Origin: Parus major
Lineage: Eukaryota; Chordata; Aves; Passeriformes; Paridae
NCBI RefSeq assembly: GCF_001522545.3
Contig: NC_031776.1
Span: 29,496,629-29,560,628, forward strand
Length of the DNA stretch: 64,000 nt
Reading direction: 5' to 3'
The position numbers and the translations under genes are program-made. The notes beneath the pieces were generated by a model. That model worked only from the letters and a program-made list of their open reading frames with translations. It had not been told where the DNA came from and ran no database searches. Of the stretch, positions 37,536 through 50,180 are shown piece after piece (position 1 is the stretch's first letter; every line of letters starts with the position of its first letter).

Positions 37536-39008
37536 TATGTGTCCATGTCCTGGTAAAATTCCCCAGCTGTGCCAGTGTCCTGGTTTCTCTGTCACACTTG
37601 GACACACCTGAGTCTGTTGTTAGCAGTGTTCTCAGGGTGAATGGATCAAAAGCTGGAGCCAGAGATGTTTTCTCTTGTAGATCAATCTGTGGAAAAGGTC
37701 ACTGAGGAAAGAGGAAAATGAGCTGTTTTTATAGCTGTATTATTTATACTTCTCATTGAAACAGGATGAACATTAAGAAAAGTAAACAAAACCTTTTTCT
37801 TTCAAAACTTTAAAAAATAAAAAGACCTATGGCTTTGAAAACAACTACTCAGTAGCAGAAGGTTTAGCTGTGAATTTACTTGCTTTAGGTTTGAGTGGGA
37901 TTTTTCCTGAAGTAAATGATTGCATGTTACAAGAAAGTGCACTGGAATCAGGATTCCAATCAAAACTTCTCAATCAGGGAAAGGCTCATTTCAGCACAGT
38001 GTGGTATCATGGCTCTCAGATATACCCAGGTTACTTAGGATTGTTTGGCATCACTAAAAATGGCATCCCTAACTCTGCAGATTCTTCTAAGAAAACAATG
38101 GTAACTTTAATTTTTCAAAGTTGTAACTGCTGAAAGAAAAAAAATAGTGGCATATAAACATCAACCATACATAATTTTATTTTTAACGTAAGGAACTTCA
38201 CTAATACATTTACTGATTTTATGGTTTGTATTTTCTTTTTAAAATACCTTTTCTTAATTTCAAAAATTAAAACAAACTGGCTATTTTTGACATGTATTGC
38301 TCACTGGTTTTGTTATTATTAATTTAAAATTATGATTTTAGATGAGAGAGGATGTTTAGTGTAACTGATTTGCCACAGTTTAAGTGGTCAAAATACCCAT
38401 CAAATGTATATTATAATAAGATACATAAAGCAACCCAAAGAGTTCTCCTCTCTGCCTTTTTTTCCTTTTTTTCCTGCACCTCTTTAGTTTTGGCATCTCT
38501 CACTCTGGGACCCGAGTACTGCTGTCACAAAACAAATTTGGACTTGTACTGACAGGCTTATTTTGCCTTGCCAGTCAAAACTTGTTAAAATTGTGTGAGG
38601 CTTCATGTATTCATTTTTTTGTTTCTCTTTTGGACACAGTTATGTATTCTGCAATAAATAGGAAGTAATGCTTCATAAAAATCTGTCGGTATTTAATCTC
38701 TCTAGTGTTGTGCTGCTAACTCCAGGTTGCTGGAAGAAACAGAACCCTTCTCTTGGCAAACAAGTTTTATAAATGAGGTTATGTTTCTTTGTCTCATTAT
38801 TTCCTTACTGGAGCAAAATAAAGGCATAAATTAGGGTATTGGGGAAATAGTCAATTTATTATGATTTATCTTGTGCCTTTGGTGCTCTCGTTTCTTTTGG
38901 CAGCTGGACAGAAATGAATTGAGTAGTAGAGCCAGTAAGAAAAATAGGTTTACTGGGGGGAAGGGCTGGAGTCATCTTGGTTCTCCCTCCCTCCCAGCAG
39001 AATTCTCA
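37536..39008. other. Non-coding DNA between two CR1 fragments
   Basis: AT-rich, particularly 38130-38350. Open frames up to 87 codons are unrecognised. No further CR1 sequence joins the two flanking elements, which are in opposite orientation, so they are independent insertions. Confidence 0.6.
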
Positions 39009-39150
39009 ATCATGGAATGGTTGGGGTTGGAAGACAGAACTAGCCCAACCCTCCTGCTAATGTGGGTTACATAGGATTTCATCCAGGTGGGTTTGGAATA
39101 TCTCCAGAAAACGAGACTCCACGAACTCTCTGGGTAACTCAGTGTCAGTC
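39009..39150 (-). mobile_element. CR1 LINE fragment, 3' end
   Basis: On the plus strand the segment reads tcatggaatggttggggttgg, then cccaaccctcctgct, then tttggaatatctccag, gagactccacgaactctctg and ggtaactcagtg. This is the reverse complement of a CR1 3' end, whose usual form has ATGGTTTGGGTTGGAAGG, CCAACCCCCTGCT, TTGAATATCTCCA and GAGACTCCACAACCTCTCTGGG in the same order. It appears to be a different subfamily from the copy at 37192, because the part after the CCAACCC block differs. About 140 bp is recognisable and it has no coding capacity. Confidence 0.9.
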
Positions 39151-39530
39151 TGAAGATGTTTTGTAGATTATTCAGCTCAAAAGTGTATTCTGCATTTGTT
39201 GAGTTCATTCCTTCATCTGATGGTTGCTGGGAAGTGGAAAATACCAATTAGAGGCATCACACCTTCTATTGCCTAATCTGCAGAGTGTGTCTGGCTTGGC
39301 TCATCCCAGACCTGCACAGGGAAATGCTGTGGTGTTCCCTTGGCTCTGCTCAGTGCTCTTTCTGGCAGTCCTGAGCCATCTCCACATTAAGTGGCCTGAA
39401 TTTGTTTGCCAAACCTGCCAGCCATGCACCCATATCAATATTTGAGCCCTGCTGTGCATAGGGAAGCAGGATGCCAGGAAACCTGCCAGGACTGATCCAG
39501 CTCCTCTGCTCCTGGGACACCCCACTTGGC

Positions 39531-39550
39531 ATAAATCCCAATAAATCCCA
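39531..39550. repeat. Two-copy 10-bp tandem repeat
   Basis: ataaatccca is repeated exactly twice in tandem. It is a minor slippage product. Confidence 0.8.
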
Positions 39551-39819
39551 ATCTGCAAAGGAGCCCCAGCTCCCTGGAGATTGCTCTGCTGCTCTGTCCA
39601 CCACCTGCCATAGCAGCTGGATCATCTGGGGTGATGTCAGTGAGCTTCAGTCACCTTGTATCCCAGGGCTGGAGTTTAAAACAATCCCCTTCACCAAGGC
39701 AAAAAATTGCTGGTTTGTGTAAAAAATAGATCTAATAAAAGCTACTTTAATATAAATCAGTATCAATATGAACTCCAGGTTGCTGTGAGTGTGTCCAGGC
39801 CCAGGAGGAAGTTTATCCA

Positions 39820-39839
39820 TGTGTGTGTTTGCACACACA
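39820..39839. repeat. TG/CA inverted repeat (8-bp arms)
   Basis: tgtgtgtg at 39820-39827 is followed by the loop tttg and by cacacaca at 39832-39839. The arms are perfectly complementary and could form a short cruciform or RNA hairpin. The simplest origin is a mutated TG dinucleotide repeat next to a CA repeat. Confidence 0.75.
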
Positions 39840-40356
39840 GAGGGCAGATTGCTGCACTCCTGCAGGATGCAGGGGATTGTGAGTGCCCTGCTCCTGGGGA
39901 GCTTGTGAGGACCTGGGTTTGCTCTGAGCACAGCAGGATTGCTCATTGCTGCTGGTTTCTTCACCTCTTTGTCAGAGTTAGATGTTCCCCCACATCGTGG
40001 GAAAGAAATGTATTCTTGTTTTTACTTTCTATTATTCACAGGAGATTTAGCACAATACCAGACAAACAAGAAGAAGAAGCTGAAAGGAAGAGTTGTTACT
40101 ATTAGTGACTTATAGACCTCTTGTTCTTCATTTTGTTTAGATTTATTTTGAAATGTGAGAATTTACTTTGTAGTTACATGAAACAAAAGGATGAAATCAG
40201 CCCTGATAATTCTGCTAAACTCCTGCCCTTCTGAAATCTCCTGTGTGTTTATTGGAAAGATGTAGGGAAGAATGAGATGGAAGGTGAAAATCTGATCTTT
40301 TTGCTGGGTGCATTTCTGCTTCCTGTGAAAATTACTCCTTCCACCTAATTTGACCA

Positions 40357-40403
40357 GAAAAAAAAGAAAAAATGAGGAAAAAAAGAAAGAAAAGAAAAGA
40401 AAG
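40357..40403. repeat. Polypurine (A/G) tract
   Basis: About 47 bp of almost pure A and G, with AAAAG and AAAG units and one T. Such tracts are common low-complexity DNA in vertebrates and can adopt triplex structure in principle. Confidence 0.8.
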
Positions 40404-43400
40404 CTTTTTTGCTCTACAGTGCTTTGTTAGAACACTGATTTTCCAAACAACTTGAAAATCGTTTGAATGCTAGATGAAATTGTAGCCATTTCCCCACTTT
40501 AGTTGTATTTTGTGTCTTAGATACTAAAGCTGCACTTGCTTTGATTGTCTGCTGTCCCTTGGTGGCTGCTTTGGTCACCTGCAGTCCTGCACAGGCTTTG
40601 CATAATGCCAGAGGAACAGGCTAGTTCAAGAAAATATCACTGTTTCCCAAATCCCATTTGTTTGCCCCATGTGCCCTAAAGCCCCAAAGGTGAAACAGCT
40701 GATGCCATTCTCGTGGGCAGCAGGAGAAGCTCTGGCTGTCAAGTCTGAATCCTTTATGTAATGTGTGGAAATAGGGAAAGGGTGATTTCTAAGAATAGAG
40801 CCACACCTTTATATTTTAAGAATATTTGCATCCTTTCATGTCTTTTACTCCAACACAGTACAGCAAACCTCTCATCATCTGGGGAATTTGGCTGTGGATT
40901 TAAGCATGTATTTCAGCTTCCTGGCTGCAGGGATTTGCAGGGGTGCATGTGGTCACTTTGTTTAGCAAAGTCATGAACCTGCTACTCAGATGAGACATCC
41001 CAGCTCCTGGGTGTTGGTCCTGGATCCTAATTCTGATGGGAGAGATGCTTTGGGTAGGAGATTGCCTCTTTTAAGCAATGCACTATCTATCATGTAAACA
41101 TGTTTAATTCTAATTTAATCCCTTATTTAGGGTGCAATGAAGCCTTGTGGGTTAATAAAGGCAGAGGAGCTAGGGGAAAAAGGAGGAAAAAAGCTGATCA
41201 TTAGCATAACTGTGGTGCTCATTTGGAAGTCCTTAGGCAGAAGAGCAGCAAGTGATTTTATCCTGAAATTCATTATCAGTCCTGTCCATCTTGGCCATGT
41301 GAAAGCAGAGGACTGCATGTGTGATTCAAGGAATGAAAAATCTTTTTCTTTTGCAGCAAGTAGCAGTCTTTCATCAGGATCATGACTTTGCCCCAGTTTA
41401 CTCAGATCACCTCTATCACTGCCAAAAGCAAAATGTGATGTGCCATGTTTAATATCTTCTCTCTTTGGAAGTCCTTTCCCCCTTTGCATAGTCAAATAAA
41501 ATCTGGCTGAATTTTGAACTCATCTCTTCTTTTTGGACAGTTCCATCTTGATCAATACATCACCAAGGGCTTTCATCTGGATGGTGCATTGTCCAACCTG
41601 TTCTGAGATACAATTCCTGCAGTGACAGACAGCAAAGGCAGCGCTGCCAACTGCCAGGGAGGGCTTTTGTGTTTCTCATTAACAGTTACACCATTATTTA
41701 AGGGCAATGAATTATTTTTTGAAAGCCTGGGTACTGGGTTTAGAAAGGGAAAAATTGCATGCACAGCAAAGCTGCTGAGAGCAAACCCAGCCTGTATGTT
41801 TAGAGTTTCAAATGATTGATGGAAACTTTCTGTCTTTATTTTCACAAGTGAACAAGCATCTGCTGTTGCAACTGCTGGCTAACAGGCTCTTTTCTCCATA
41901 TGAAGTGGATCCAATTATATGCTCCATGCCATCCCAAGAGAAGCACAGAAGTAGCTCAAAGCAGGACTATTTAATAAAGGAGAGGCATAGGATTATGGAG
42001 AGTGTAATCTTCACTGTACTTAAATAGGCTGCACTGAAAGGAAATTTGCCTTTCTTTCTCTCCTGAAAACAGCTGTTGTAAGGGCAGAGAAAAAGCAACC
42101 CAGTGAGTTTAATTTTCCCTTGTCTTTGTTCTTGTAATTCTCTGTTGAATTTTATTTGTTCTATATTAAAATATGTACAGGGTTTATTTTTGTTTCATCC
42201 AAATCCCTATGAAGAAAATGCTGCTCTTCCCATTGACTTTGGTGACCTTTGGATCAAACTGCTAGTGCTGTTTCTATGACAGTTTTGGCAATAAATTCAA
42301 AGATGTTGCAGACAAAACAAAGTTTTCTTGACATTTATAAAAAGTGACAAATTATCTTTAGAAAGTTCTGGAGGAAAAAATGCACAATATGAAGGCATTT
42401 CTTGGTGTTTCAATTTTTTAAATTATGTTTTGGTGTACTTTTGTCATCCTGGAGATCTGTGCTCCCTGCTTAAACTCAGTTTGCAGTATTAGATAAGGCT
42501 GTATTTTTCAGTGATCATTTCTCCCATGATCCCTCTCTCCCCTGTTATTTTCAGCCACCCCACTCTCTTCCATCCAATGCACTTTTTCCAGCTCGAGGAC
42601 AGAATATCTGCCGGTGGTAACTGGGAAAATTCAGTGTAACAGTTGTTTATGACAGATTATAATTTGGTCCCCTGTCATTTTCTAACTTTTCCATCAACAG
42701 CCCAACTAAATTTTCTTTCCCACCACCTGTGAAATTTGCCCTTTCTTTGCCTCCGTTATAACAAATGCTTTTGCAATCAAACAGGTTTAGGTTATGCTCT
42801 GTAGTTCTTTCTATGTATGTGTATATGTTCCTTCCTTGTCATTCCTTCCTAGTATGCTCTGCTGCTCCTTTTAGCTTCCTTAGTTTGACTTAAAAGCTCA
42901 CAAGGGAAGTATTTTCTTACTCTCCACTAGGTCAGCCACAGTGTTTCTTAATTGGCCTTAGCCTTTTGATCTTGTTTCTTGCCCATGAAGTGTTTTGCTG
43001 GGCACTGAGCTTTGCAGAGGATGAGCAGCTTGGGTGGTTTCTGAGGGCTGAAGGCTCAGCACTGAGCTCTTTCACAGCCAGAGATCAGAGATCAGACAGC
43101 TCTCTTGCAGCTCTTTTGCTGCCTGCTAATTGGTAGGAAGGGAGAGTGTTGGAAATATTTATGTTGATGAACACTTGCAGAAGTATTCCTGTTGAAAGTG
43201 TCAGAAACATTCTCTGTAGTGCAGCTTTGTGGTGGGTACTCACTTTTTCTTTCAAAACTTTTTATGTTCTACTGCTCTTTCTGGCTTGGGCACTTTGCTT
43301 GCTTTCTAACAGTCTTTCCTGAATTTTGTCTGCAAAGTCCTGGTCACTCTCCAGGGCTGATTCTCTGGCTGGATCATTCCTGGTCCCTGAATAAGGAGCT

Positions 43401-43631
43401 GCAGTTTCACCTGGTCAGGAGCATGAGTTGTACAATATTTTTTTAGCCTGGAGATTCTGAAAAAGCATATTTGCATGAATGCTGTAGATGTTTACAGTAT
43501 TTATGCAAATGCATTTCCATACAGAACTCAAGCATTTCTTGAGAATCTGAAACGTATGTTTGGTCTTATTTTTGTTCAACATGTTTCCTTTTCTATCTTA
43601 AATATTACAGAGAAGAGAGTTAGCTGATGAT

Positions 43632-43673
43632 CCTCTTTAGTTTTTCTCCATTTTTTTCTTTTTTTTTCTCCTC
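43632..43673. repeat. Polypyrimidine (T/C) tract
   Basis: About 40 bp of T with interspersed C and a single A, including T7 and T9 runs. No convincing AG-bounded open exon follows: the next AG lies at the end of the ctcactgag sequence and the downstream frames close quickly. Confidence 0.75.
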
Positions 43674-44652
43674 ACTGAGGGGGCTTTCAGCTTTTCATTC
43701 ACGAAAATGATTCACTCTTCATTTATTCCAATGTGCTCTTGCTGAGATTTTGCAGGTCACTTTATTGCCTGCTGTGCAAGCAGTTAGCTGAAATTCTTAG
43801 GACTCTTTTCCTAAACCAACTATTTCCTCCAAATTGATGGTGTAATCTGGTGTAGTTTAAAGCCATTTTTTGCTAGTAACTGTTCACAGTTTACAGGTTT
43901 AACCTCACATGCTCAATAGCACTGTAGCTCTTTCATGGTACCCACCCATCTTTTGGCTTCCTCTTTTGCTCTCTCTCTCCCTCTATGGACTCAGATTTTG
44001 CTAAACCCCAATGTTCATCATAGCTTTCTGTGTGAAAGTAATGGAAACTGTGGGTCCTAGGTCTTCAGAGCATTCTTCTTGGTGGTTATATTTAGAACTT
44101 CCTCCTGATCCCATTGGGGAGCGATTAAATATCACTGTGGAAAGGGGGCACATTGATCCACGGGTGAAGAAGCCCCAGGGTGCCTTTTTGGTACATTATC
44201 AAAAGGCCTTTAAAGGAGTTAAAACACATTGTCTCAGTGTGTTTTTTCTTTATCCTTCAGTCTGTATGGAGCACTTCACCTCCTCCTTTCTTCACCGCGG
44301 GTGACAAATGGAAAATTTTAAAGGCTGCTGAATACTGTGCATTTTCACAGTAGGTCAGGTGTTTAGCACAGGTGTTTCTGAACTGGCATTGCATTGGGAA
44401 AGTGCACTGTGCTTGATGGCTTTACGATTTCAGCTTCTGTCCATGTGAAGTAGGAGCCTTCCATACACACTGGCTGCAATTCAGCTTTGTGAAAATGATG
44501 GTTAGCTCAGGAACAGAAAGGGTGGGTTTGGATCTTGCTCACAGAGCAGAGGGTCAGCTGGTGAAGCTGCCAGAGATCTGGCAGATTCAGCAGAACTGTG
44601 GCTCTGAAATGTACCCTGGTGAATTCAGCCCTTTGAGGTTCTGGAAATCAGA

Positions 44653-44678
44653 TACACTGGGTTTTTACACTGGGTTTC
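44653..44678. repeat. Two-copy 13-bp tandem repeat
   Basis: tacactgggtttt at 44653-44665 is followed directly by tacactgggtttc, a single-base difference. It is a local duplication. Confidence 0.8.
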
Positions 44679-46287
44679 TGATTTTTCTTAATTCTGATTG
44701 TTACTCCTAAACATTTTTCAAATAATTTCAGTCAAGAATTGATTAAAAAACTATTATTTTTCTCTATTCACTATTTACTAAACACAATGTAATTACATTA
44801 CCTTTTCCTTTATTTATATTCAGGTTATTAATATTTTTAGAGAAGAAAAAAAATCTGTGTTGTATAATAAGTATAGCAGTTCCAATGATTACTTGTGCTA
44901 AAACTCATGAAACTTGTGAGTTAAATGAACTTTTTTTCATGGAATCCTCATAAGACTGGGCTTTAACTCAGCATAACACAGGAAAAAAAAAGAATATTGG
45001 AGCTTCAGAAATAACAGCAAGCAGAATTCAATGCTTTAATTTATGAATGTATTTGCACATTAATTTTGTATTTGTGTAGTCAAGAATGCATGCTTTGTTT
45101 TTCTTCCATGTCTACTTTTCTGTTGGCAATATTCTGTTGTTATTTGCATTACTGTTATTATAAGGTTTTATTATTTTTTGGTTTGCATTATCCTAGAACT
45201 GCAGAGCCAGATAATAAACAAGGCTTTTTTGTGCAAACTTCTTTGTTATCATGTAAAAAAGAAATAGTATCTATTCTAAGCATGTTATTGGATGCAAAGA
45301 AAGGAGCATAGAGAAAGGCCAGGAAAACATAGGACTTAAATAAATAAATCTTGCATAATGGTGGGTATGTCAGATTATAGTGTCACTCTGTACCTTTGTG
45401 CTCAGAGTCTAAAAGAAAATAGATACAAAGACAACCTCATTTTTGTGTTGCCAGTGATGTGATAGGACAGGATTTTTGATGTTTCACCCTTAGCCATAGC
45501 TGCAAAGGAATTCAGGGTGGGCTAGTCTCACATGCACCCCTGAACACAATGGAAAATGCAAGCCAAACACTCTTGGCTTCAGCATGGAAGGATTTAACGA
45601 GATCTCATGGATGCAGGGTGCTCCAAGGGGGCTCAGTGCATCCAAAATCAGGAGGTTCAGACACAAGGGCAGAAGCAGAGGACACACATAAGTACAGGAC
45701 TCCTAGCTGGCAGTCTCTTAGATGTTTCTCCCAAATTACCCTGAATTGTCCTCCTGGCAGAGCACAGGACCCAATACATCAGTGGTGGCATTTACCATAT
45801 CTACAGCAATCTGTTCAAGTAGGTGATGGTACAATTTGTATGCAGATCCTGCAAATATTTATACCATAGTCAAGAATTTCAAATCTCTTTGCTTGCTTTT
45901 GACAGAGAATCTAATGCAGAAGCTGCTGCTCTGGGGCTTTCAGATTTTTATTCTCCATGTGCAAGAGAGAATTTTAAAATGGTTCTTTTTCTCCATATTC
46001 CATAGTAGCTGCCATCACCTGTAGCCCCCTTTGGATAATTTTAGATTTTTCTCTGCTTTTAACATCCAGCCTAGCATTTGAGCCAAGACCTACTTTCTCT
46101 TTGTGGGATTGTCATGCCCCTGACCTTGTGCCCAGCTCTTTTGTGGAAAATAAGCAATAATGAAAGTCACATTCAGAGTCATATCCTGATAGAGGGATCC
46201 TCTGTTGAATGTTATCTCAAATTTCAGCAGCTTTGCTGGCTCCACTGCTTGGAAACACTTAAATTCCCCTCTGGATGGGATGAATTC

Positions 46288-46309
46288 TTTTTTTTTTTTA
46301 AAAAAAAAA
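46288..46309. repeat. T12A10 palindromic homopolymer junction
   Basis: Twelve T bases run directly into ten A bases, forming a near-perfect palindrome of single-nucleotide runs. This structure is prone to slippage and to sequencing error, so lengths here should be read cautiously. Confidence 0.85.
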
Positions 46310-48962
46310 TATTTTTCTAGCTTGTCCTTAAATCTGTGCTTAACCAGATCATTCAGTCTCTTTCTGAGAATGAGCTTGGCAGACAGAGTGAGGCTCCCAT
46401 GAGTGGATACAGCCTGTTAATTCCATTTTGAGGAGGTATCTACTTTTTCAAACACAGCAGAGATACCAAATATGTGGAACATTTTGAGGAATGCTGTATG
46501 ACTTACAGAATCTTTTCATAAAACACAAAAAATACCCCTCAACCCATTTTCATATTTTAATGTTAATTTGAAATCCGTTTATTTTCCTTTCATCCTTCCT
46601 GCCTATTGATGGAAATGTTTCATTTCTCTTTTACTCAACAGTGCTCTGTCAGTGCAGTTAAGGTGAAAGAATACACTGTGGAAAGAAACACCTTATAAAA
46701 TTAGTGAAAGCAAGAAATCATGTATTTTCGTAGTCATGCAGCTTCAGAGAAAAACAGAACTGTGCTGTAGGTACAGATGTTAAGGTCACTTGCTAAGTAA
46801 GGCAAGAGAATAGGTCTGATTCTTACCCTGAGGTTATTAAGAAAGACTATTAATATTGATATTTTAAGTTTATATTGAACAGATACATTCCAATGGGAAG
46901 TTGAAGAAATATCTAATGCACTTATGGCTGATCTCCAGTGTACCATGATCCCTGTTCTAACCATGGAACTGCTTTGTTTGCATGGGAATATCCAATCTTA
47001 CAGCAAGGCTCTCTGGGGGTTGATGTGCCTTTATTGACTATGCAGGGCTTTCCCAGAAAGTGGCAGAGCAGAGCCCATGGCAGGAGCCAGCTGCAGTGGC
47101 AGGAATGTGGTTCTGCCAGCCCTGCTGAGCCCTGAAGGGATCATGTTTAGGTGGCACTGTACTGGAGAAGGAGGGTTCACAATTTTGTTTTTGCAGGCAG
47201 CAATCTATACCTTAAAAATGATCTGAGGAGTCTTTGAGCACTCCTAAACTACACATAAATTCACTTCAAGTCTTGCACATCGGCAGTGTGATATAGAAGC
47301 TTCAAGGGGATTAAGATATTATCTAATATGGAATTTCACCTCTAATTTGAGAAAAGTATAGCCATTTCTTTAGAAATATGAAAAGGGTGTATGTAACCTA
47401 TACCTTAAAAAATATGTTTACCTTATTGAGGGCATAATTCACCAGAGAAATTAAAACTTCCAGTGAAAATGAAGTTTTCAAAGTATTACCTTCCATGAGC
47501 ATGGACTGCCTTTGGTTTTTCCATTCCTATGAAATTCTCCACTCAATTTTATAAAATATTTACTCATGAAGTCACTTTTAATGAAAGAAAATCAAGTGCT
47601 GTGAGAAAATCAAACTAATACACAACAGTTCAATGTTGTGTATTGATCCAATATTGATCTGTTTAAATTACTCTGCTGGGTTCTCATTGGAAAGGGGAAT
47701 TTGGGATGACAGATATGCTGCCTCTGGCTGACTTGGCTTTGTACCTTCCTGGACTGGTTGTGCCAGACCAAGGACATGGCCAGGAGATACTGCTCTGTGG
47801 GCTGGGTTTCTTTGCAGTGAAATCAGACCAGGATGGTTGTTGCATACAAAAATCTCTCTTCTGTAATGGAGCTGTGGTGTTCAAGGCACAGACCTACATT
47901 TAATATCTTAGAGAGGTTTCTGCTCCACTGATTTAAACATAGCCACCATCCTCTTTCATCTTTAACTGAAATTTGTGAAAATGCTACAGCTTGTGACTGG
48001 GACTACAATGAATTTTAGGGGTTTTAATTGTCTCATGGTGTCCCTGATAAACCTTGATCACTCACTAGTTTTGCCTGGACCTCATCCAAAAGGTCAAAGT
48101 GAAACCAGTGAGCTTGATAATCATATCCCAAAGTGCCAGAGTTGTCATCCTCTATATTTCCATTTCTTCCCAGAAAAATTAAAATGAGGGATGTCAGACT
48201 TCTGACCACATCTTCTCTTACAATTATTTATCAAGAGTACTTTAGGTGCTCCTTCAAGTACAACTCTTTAAGTTCTTCCTTTAATCTTAGACAAAATTAG
48301 CCCTAAAAAGGTGGCTAATTCTAATATTAGTCCCTCCTACTCCTCTAACAGCTGTTTTTGAGTTTGTCACCTGTGATGTATCACTCAAACCTTTTCAGGA
48401 ACAAGCGTTTGAAAAGAGAAGCAAATGCACTCCTGGACTCTTGGAAAGTACCACAATTATGGTGGTACAATTTCTGTTTCATTTTCACTGCCTGGTGATG
48501 CTCTGTCACAGTATAAAATGCTCAGGAACCAAAGCATTCATATTGCACTCAAATCTTGCACGGTCTTTTTGAAGTCTGAGAAACAACTTTTTGGAGGAGC
48601 ATTCCCAGTGAGAGGTATAGTGAGCTCCACTTGGGACTTAAGAAACCCTAAAAAATCCTTGTTTATTCTTCTCTCAATGAGAATTAGAGAAAATATTTAG
48701 CTTTTTACAGTCTAGCAATGAAAACCAGTGCTGAAGCTGCTGTCAGCTAACATTTTCAGCTGCCTTGGACCCCCATTTGCAGCTGGTCACATAACTTCAG
48801 ATACTTGTTGCTCAGCAACTCAAGCATTTGGCAGCAATAAATGGTCTCAGTTACCTGAATTGTGAGAGCTTAGACTGTACCAATCTGCTGTTTACATGTT
48901 TAGATTCATATTTAAGTGCCTACAGTAAAATTCCCCAGTTTGATTATTTAGCTGCTGGACCA

Positions 48963-49028
48963 TAACTGTAATAATATTAGTCAATAACTGTAATAATATT
49001 AGTCAATAACTGTAATAATATTAGTCAA
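48963..49028. repeat. Perfect three-copy 22-bp minisatellite
   Basis: A 22-bp unit beginning taactgtaat and ending attagtcaa is repeated three times without a single mismatch (48963-48984, 48985-49006, 49007-49028). Perfect identity points to recent expansion, so copy number is probably variable in the population. There is no coding frame across it. Confidence 0.92.
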
Positions 49029-50114
49029 TTTGCTGTATGGTTTTGCCAGAGGGGATATTGCCTTTCTGTCCTATCTACTTCTTTTCTTTAAAAAGTGGTG
49101 ATACAGAACAACCTACCCAATGACAGTGTCTGTGAGCCTGTCCAGAAATGGAGGGTTTATAAATCAAAGTATTACTTCATCAGGAATTTGGCCAGCCTCT
49201 CAGTTGGGTTTCAGAGGTTGGAGTAAATATTTCTTTGACTTTAGTGGGCTTTGGATCAAGTCCTGTAAGGCACCATGCAAAAAAAGGAGAGAAGTTGCCT
49301 ACTTTTTTTCTAACAGTGCTTCTGGTTTTTTTCCCCTTCTAGATCCTCTTTTAAGGCTTCACCTGTTATAACCAAACCAGTCAGCTCCTGACAGCTGGAT
49401 AATGGCTCAGCTGAAGAACACACATGCAGCAGGGTGAGTTTGTCCTGTGACTTCCAACTTCCCTTTCTGATGTGATGTGTGATATTTGGGTTGCCTCACA
49501 GAACAGCTTCTGGAGCTGAGAGCTTCCCTCTTGTGTGCCCTGTGAGATGCAGGGGTGATCACAGATCAGGTGCACTCTGTCCTGCTGGAAACTTGGCTCT
49601 CATGTCAATTACAGAGATGGAAAAACTCTTTAAATACTTGGTGTCATCACCTTGTCTTCATCTTGTCTCCTGTATTTTATCAATTGACTCAGTGTGGGAC
49701 CATCCTTTAGCTTCCATCTACCCAGGACTGTCTTTAAAAGGAACAAAGTATTTTGATACACAATGGTCTTTTCCCCAACTCTGTTCTCTCCAAAAGTAGT
49801 CCATCACATGCTTTATTTACTTTTTTGCCATGTTTCCGGTTCATATATTATCACCCACCATGACAACCTTGCCCTGATTACCTTGACCAGGCTTCATTGT
49901 GTTGCAGCAGCTGTCCCTGCTGCTGCTCAGAGTAAAGGTGGTGATAGCAGGATGGGGGCTGGCTGGAGAGTTTCTTCTCCAGTTATGAGCTTTAGGCTCA
50001 TGAGAAGGTCTTTAACGAGAATCTGAGCTGGTCTGCAACATGGTGAGTGAAAAGAGAGTTGGATCAGTGCTCAAACTTCTGTTCACCTGACACAGCCTGA
50101 GCTGGTGGTTCTTA
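49029..50114. other. Non-coding DNA, no gene seen
   Basis: The longest open frame (49479-49799, plus strand, 106 codons) is unrecognised. The stretch at 49390-49600 is less AT-rich. No repeat was identified before the CR1 tail. Confidence 0.55.
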
Positions 50115-50180
50115 TGGCAGAGAGGTTGGAACTAAAATGGTCTGTAAGGTCCTTCCAACCCATGCCTTTCTGTGATTGTC
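50115..50180 (+). mobile_element. CR1 LINE fragment, extreme 3' end
   Basis: The segment reads atggcagagaggttggaact, then aaaatggtctgtaaggtcc, ttccaacccatgcc and tttctgtgattgtctg. This matches the last roughly 65 bp of avian CR1 (GGCAGGGGGGTTGGAACT, GATGATCTTTAAGGTCCC, TTCCAACCC, ATTCTATGATTCTATG) in plus orientation. It is a severely 5'-truncated, diverged copy. Confidence 0.85.

Larger units (their letters stand above)
39151..48962. other. Non-coding DNA, no gene seen
   Basis: Open frames reach 132 codons (39707-40105, plus strand) and 122 codons (41127-41495, minus strand), but neither resembles a known protein and both have overlapping open frames. The stretch holds a hairpin at 39820, a purine tract at 40357, a pyrimidine tract near 43632, a 13-bp duplication at 44653 and a T12A10 palindrome at 46288. 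The part at 39240-39960 is GC-richer than its surroundings. Confidence 0.5.

Noticed and set aside
37570..37600. tgtcctggtttc as the start of another avian LTR
   Set aside because: Only about 12 bp agree and the sequence after that does not continue like the LTR I had in mind.
39707..40105. 132-codon open frame as a gene
   Set aside because: It is unrecognised, starts in AT-rich DNA, crosses a TG/CA repeat, and an overlapping open frame exists on the other strand.
41127..41495. 122-codon minus-strand open frame as a gene
   Set aside because: No domain or motif could be seen, and an overlapping plus-strand frame of 82 codons is equally open.
43632..43700. Polypyrimidine tract as a splice acceptor
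   Set aside because: The downstream sequence closes in all frames soon after the first AG and shows no coding character.
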